Shown here: piece by piece, positions 5,750 through 6,566 of the stretch
Position numbering within the stretch: position 1 is the first letter of the stretch
Layout of the letters: each line of letters begins with the position of its first letter
NCBI GenBank assembly: GCA_009908585.1
Contig: JAAAOZ010000137.1
Span: 1-6,566 of the forward strand
Source: Chloroflexota bacterium
Lineage (GTDB): Bacteria; Chloroflexota; Anaerolineae; B4-G1; SLSP01
DNA length: 6,566 nt
Direction of reading: 5' to 3'
Notes under the pieces: generated by a model
The model's database searches: none
What the model was told of the DNA's origin: nothing
What the model saw: only the letters and a program-made list of their open reading frames with translations
Program-made: the position numbers and the translations under genes

Positions 5750-5907
5750 AAAACACAGACTGCGGGTTGCATCTAGCTAGATGGCCCGCAGTTGATTTAT
5801 TTGCTTATCTTGAATTGAAAGTGTGAAGTTATCGCATCGTCTCATAATCCCGCTCTCGTTGAATTACGGAAAGGTATTTCAGGAGAACCGTCCCGCTTCC
5901 TAAATGT
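5750..5907 (-). ncRNA. Candidate small RNA or structured leader upstream of the baeRF-like gene
   Basis: Bounded by the promoter at 5941-5914 and by the hairpin at 5791-5760 followed by a partial U-tract, this gives a transcript of about 158 nt. The 5' part can form small stems: ACGG/CCGT from 5888-5891 with 5866-5869, enclosing a gaaa/tttc hairpin. No open frame with a good start is seen. I do not recognise a known RNA family; the ends do not pair as in 6S RNA. It could instead be the first part of a roughly 420-nt leader of the baeRF-like mRNA, with the hairpin acting as an attenuator. Confidence 0.35.
5760..5791. terminator. Candidate terminator hairpin, both directions
   Basis: ctgcggg (5760-5766) pairs with cccgcag (5785-5791). 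Inside, past a small internal loop, is the perfect palindrome catctag/ctagatg (5770-5783). On the - strand it is followed by TCTGTGTTTTATC, on the + strand by TTGATTTATTTGCTT; both are T-rich but interrupted. It may end leftward transcripts from the promoter at 5941 or from the surface-protein gene. Confidence 0.5.
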
Positions 5908-5913
5908 ATGCTC

Positions 5914-5941
5914 ATTGTAGGGAGTTTTGGAGCCTTGTCAA
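5914..5941 (-). promoter_or_regulatory. Near-consensus sigma70/sigmaA promoter reading leftward
   Basis: On the - strand TTGACA (5941-5936) is a perfect -35 box. After 16 bases it is followed by TACAAT (5919-5914), five of six matches to TATAAT. Transcription would start near 5907 and run toward the baeRF-like gene. The site lies downstream of the surface-protein stop codon, so it would give the baeRF-like gene, or a small RNA, its own promoter. Confidence 0.6.
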
Positions 5942-5970
5942 GCGACCGACGAAAGGGGGAGGATGGGGAA

Positions 5971-6011
5971 GTGCGGCCGTCAGGCAGCTGCTGGCAGCCT
6001 CACGACCGCAC
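5971..6011. repeat. Long imperfect hairpin downstream of the surface-protein gene
   Basis: gtgcgg (5971-5976) pairs with ccgcac (6006-6011). Pairing continues inward with two single mismatches to near caggcagctg/ctggcagcct, so most of the 41 bases fold on themselves. No T-run follows on either strand. It lies about 60 bp past the leftward stop codon at 6070 and could protect the mRNA 3' end. Confidence 0.45.
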
Positions 6012-6017
6012 TCCTTG

Positions 6018-6059
6018 AGGGCAATATTGGAAAGCGGGTTACGGTTATCTCATTGCCCT
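6018..6059. repeat. 8-bp inverted repeat after the surface-protein stop codon
   Basis: agggcaat (6018-6025) and attgccct (6052-6059) are perfect reverse complements with 26 bases between them. On the - strand it begins 10 bases after the stop codon. There is no U-tract. It may be part of a 3' end structure together with the 5971-6011 hairpin. Confidence 0.35.
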
Positions 6060-6069
6060 TTCCCGCTCG

Positions 6070-6564
6070 CTACGGGTTGCGCATCACCAGCGGCAGGTAC
6101 ACGGTGTTGGCGTAAGTCAGGTAAGCGTTGATGTTTGGGGTGTCGGCGGGCGCGCTGACGGTCACGGTGAGCGCCGATGATCTGCTCGTCACCTGATCGT
6201 ACCACTGGTTCTCGTAGCCCTCCTCGGAAAAGTACACGTGATATTGCCCGCTGGGCAAGCCATCCACCAGGTAAAGGCCATAGGCGTTGCTATAGTCATT
6301 ATCCACGTAGGCGCCGGTGGCAGCCTCCACCACCCGCGCATACACGCTGCTTAACAGCTTGCCGCTCATCCCATCATAGGTCCAGCCGCTGATCGTTCCC
6401 CCCAGATCCAGCGCACCGTCGATGTGAGGCGTCGCGCCTGAGGACGACACAGTAACCGTGAGGCCGGCATTCAGCGACAGCGCATCGCTGTACCACTCGG
6501 TTATATAAAGATCCCACGGCCCCTCGTAAAAGCGCACGCGATACTGATCACCGGCGGGCAGACC
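6070..6564 (-). CDS. C-terminal part of a secreted protein with carboxypeptidase-regulatory-like repeats (5' end cut by window)
   Basis: The frame is open to the window edge, so 164 C-terminal residues are visible. An in-frame GTG at 6537-6535 is internal. Two GLP(A/S)G...QY.V.F segments (visible residues 1-12 and 102-112) lie 101 residues apart. Each is followed by WY, then LTVTVS, TP and I..AL, so the protein is built of tandem repeats. Between them GGTISGWTYDGMSGKLLSSVYARVVEA leads to NAYGLYLVDGLPSGQYHVYF, the pattern of the carboxypeptidase regulatory-like, Ig-like beta-sandwich fold. This fold is common in extracellular bacterial proteins as a spacer or adhesion domain. The chain ends ANTVYLPLVMRNP. 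In Chloroflexota, many exported proteins carry a very similar hydrophobic YLPL-x-x-R/K tail; a sorting or anchoring role is inference. Any catalytic domain, and the signal peptide, lie outside the window. Confidence 0.85.
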   Translation of the reverse strand, partial: GLPAGDQYRVRFYEGPWDLYITEWYSDALSLNAGLTVTVSSSGATPHIDGALDLGGTISGWTYDGMSGKLLSSVYARVVEAATGAYVDNDYSNAYGLYLVDGLPSGQYHVYFSEEGYENQWYDQVTSRSSALTVTVSAPADTPNINAYLTYANTVYLPLVMRNP

Positions 6565-6566
6565 GG

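Larger units (their letters stand above)
5486..6069. other. 584-bp AT-richer, structured intergenic region
   Basis: No convincing gene is seen in this gap, which has lower GC than its neighbours. From right to left on the - strand it holds an 8-bp inverted repeat (6018-6025 with 6052-6059), a long imperfect hairpin (5971-6011), a near-consensus promoter (5941-5914), a candidate RNA ending in the 5760-5791 hairpin, a 49-codon open frame with no good start (5721-5572), and the ribosome binding site of the baeRF gene (5493-5499). On the + strand an ATG at 5904 opens 75 codons, but its product runs antisense into the surface-protein gene and looks non-coding. Confidence 0.6.

Noticed and set aside
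5904..6131. A 75-codon + strand open frame starting with ATG
   Set aside because: The nearest AGGAG is 18 bases from the ATG. The product is Arg/Ser/Cys-rich without domain features and overlaps the end of the - strand surface-protein gene.
1..6566. CRISPR array, tRNA gene, insertion sequence or toxin-antitoxin pair
   Set aside because: I found no regularly spaced repeat, no cloverleaf with a T-loop sequence, no transposase and no recognisable toxin-antitoxin gene. The repeats present are few and irregular.

Overview
The window looks like a piece of a moderately GC-rich bacterial chromosome, most likely from the phylum Chloroflexota (Anaerolineae/Caldilineae-like). This is inferred from three things: a secreted repeat protein ending in the YLPLVMRN-type tail that I associate with exported Chloroflexota proteins, a bacterial archaeo-eukaryotic release-factor-like (baeRF) gene, and short palindromic GTAGG/CCTAC repeats between genes. 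No marker gene here settles the phylum.

Left half (1-3898, + strand): three core-metabolism genes in one direction. They are the 3' part of a class I/II PLP-dependent aminotransferase, gatB (subunit B of the Asp-tRNA(Asn)/Glu-tRNA(Gln) amidotransferase) and a Glu/Leu/Phe/Val-type dehydrogenase, most likely glutamate dehydrogenase. All three deal with glutamate, glutamine or amide nitrogen. A 196-bp gap packed with repeats separates the aminotransferase from gatB. Only 52 bp separate gatB from the dehydrogenase. A rho-independent terminator closes the run and probably works in both directions.

Right half (4003-6566, - strand): reading leftward, the window has the C-terminal end of a secreted carboxypeptidase-regulatory-like repeat protein, then a roughly 580-bp AT-richer gap, then the baeRF-like gene, then a 77-residue two-helix membrane protein. 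The gap holds several hairpins and a near-consensus sigma70/sigmaA promoter. That promoter could make either a small RNA of about 160 nt or a long structured leader for the baeRF gene. A perfect rho-independent terminator pointing the other way (+ strand) sits in the leader of the membrane-protein gene.

Short repeats recur. A 42-bp element is seen as a forward copy at 3937-3978, a diverged forward copy at 894-938, an internally deleted inverted copy at 941-961, and a weak relic near 4306-4335. A second family, a GGATTGnCAATCC palindrome ending in CCCTACG, occurs twice before gatB, with a compensatory base change in the stem.

I saw no tRNA, rRNA, CRISPR array, transposase, recombinase or recognisable defence system. 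The least ordinary material is the baeRF-like protein, which has RGGA where a GGQ-like loop is expected, its membrane-protein neighbour, and the structured gap upstream of them.
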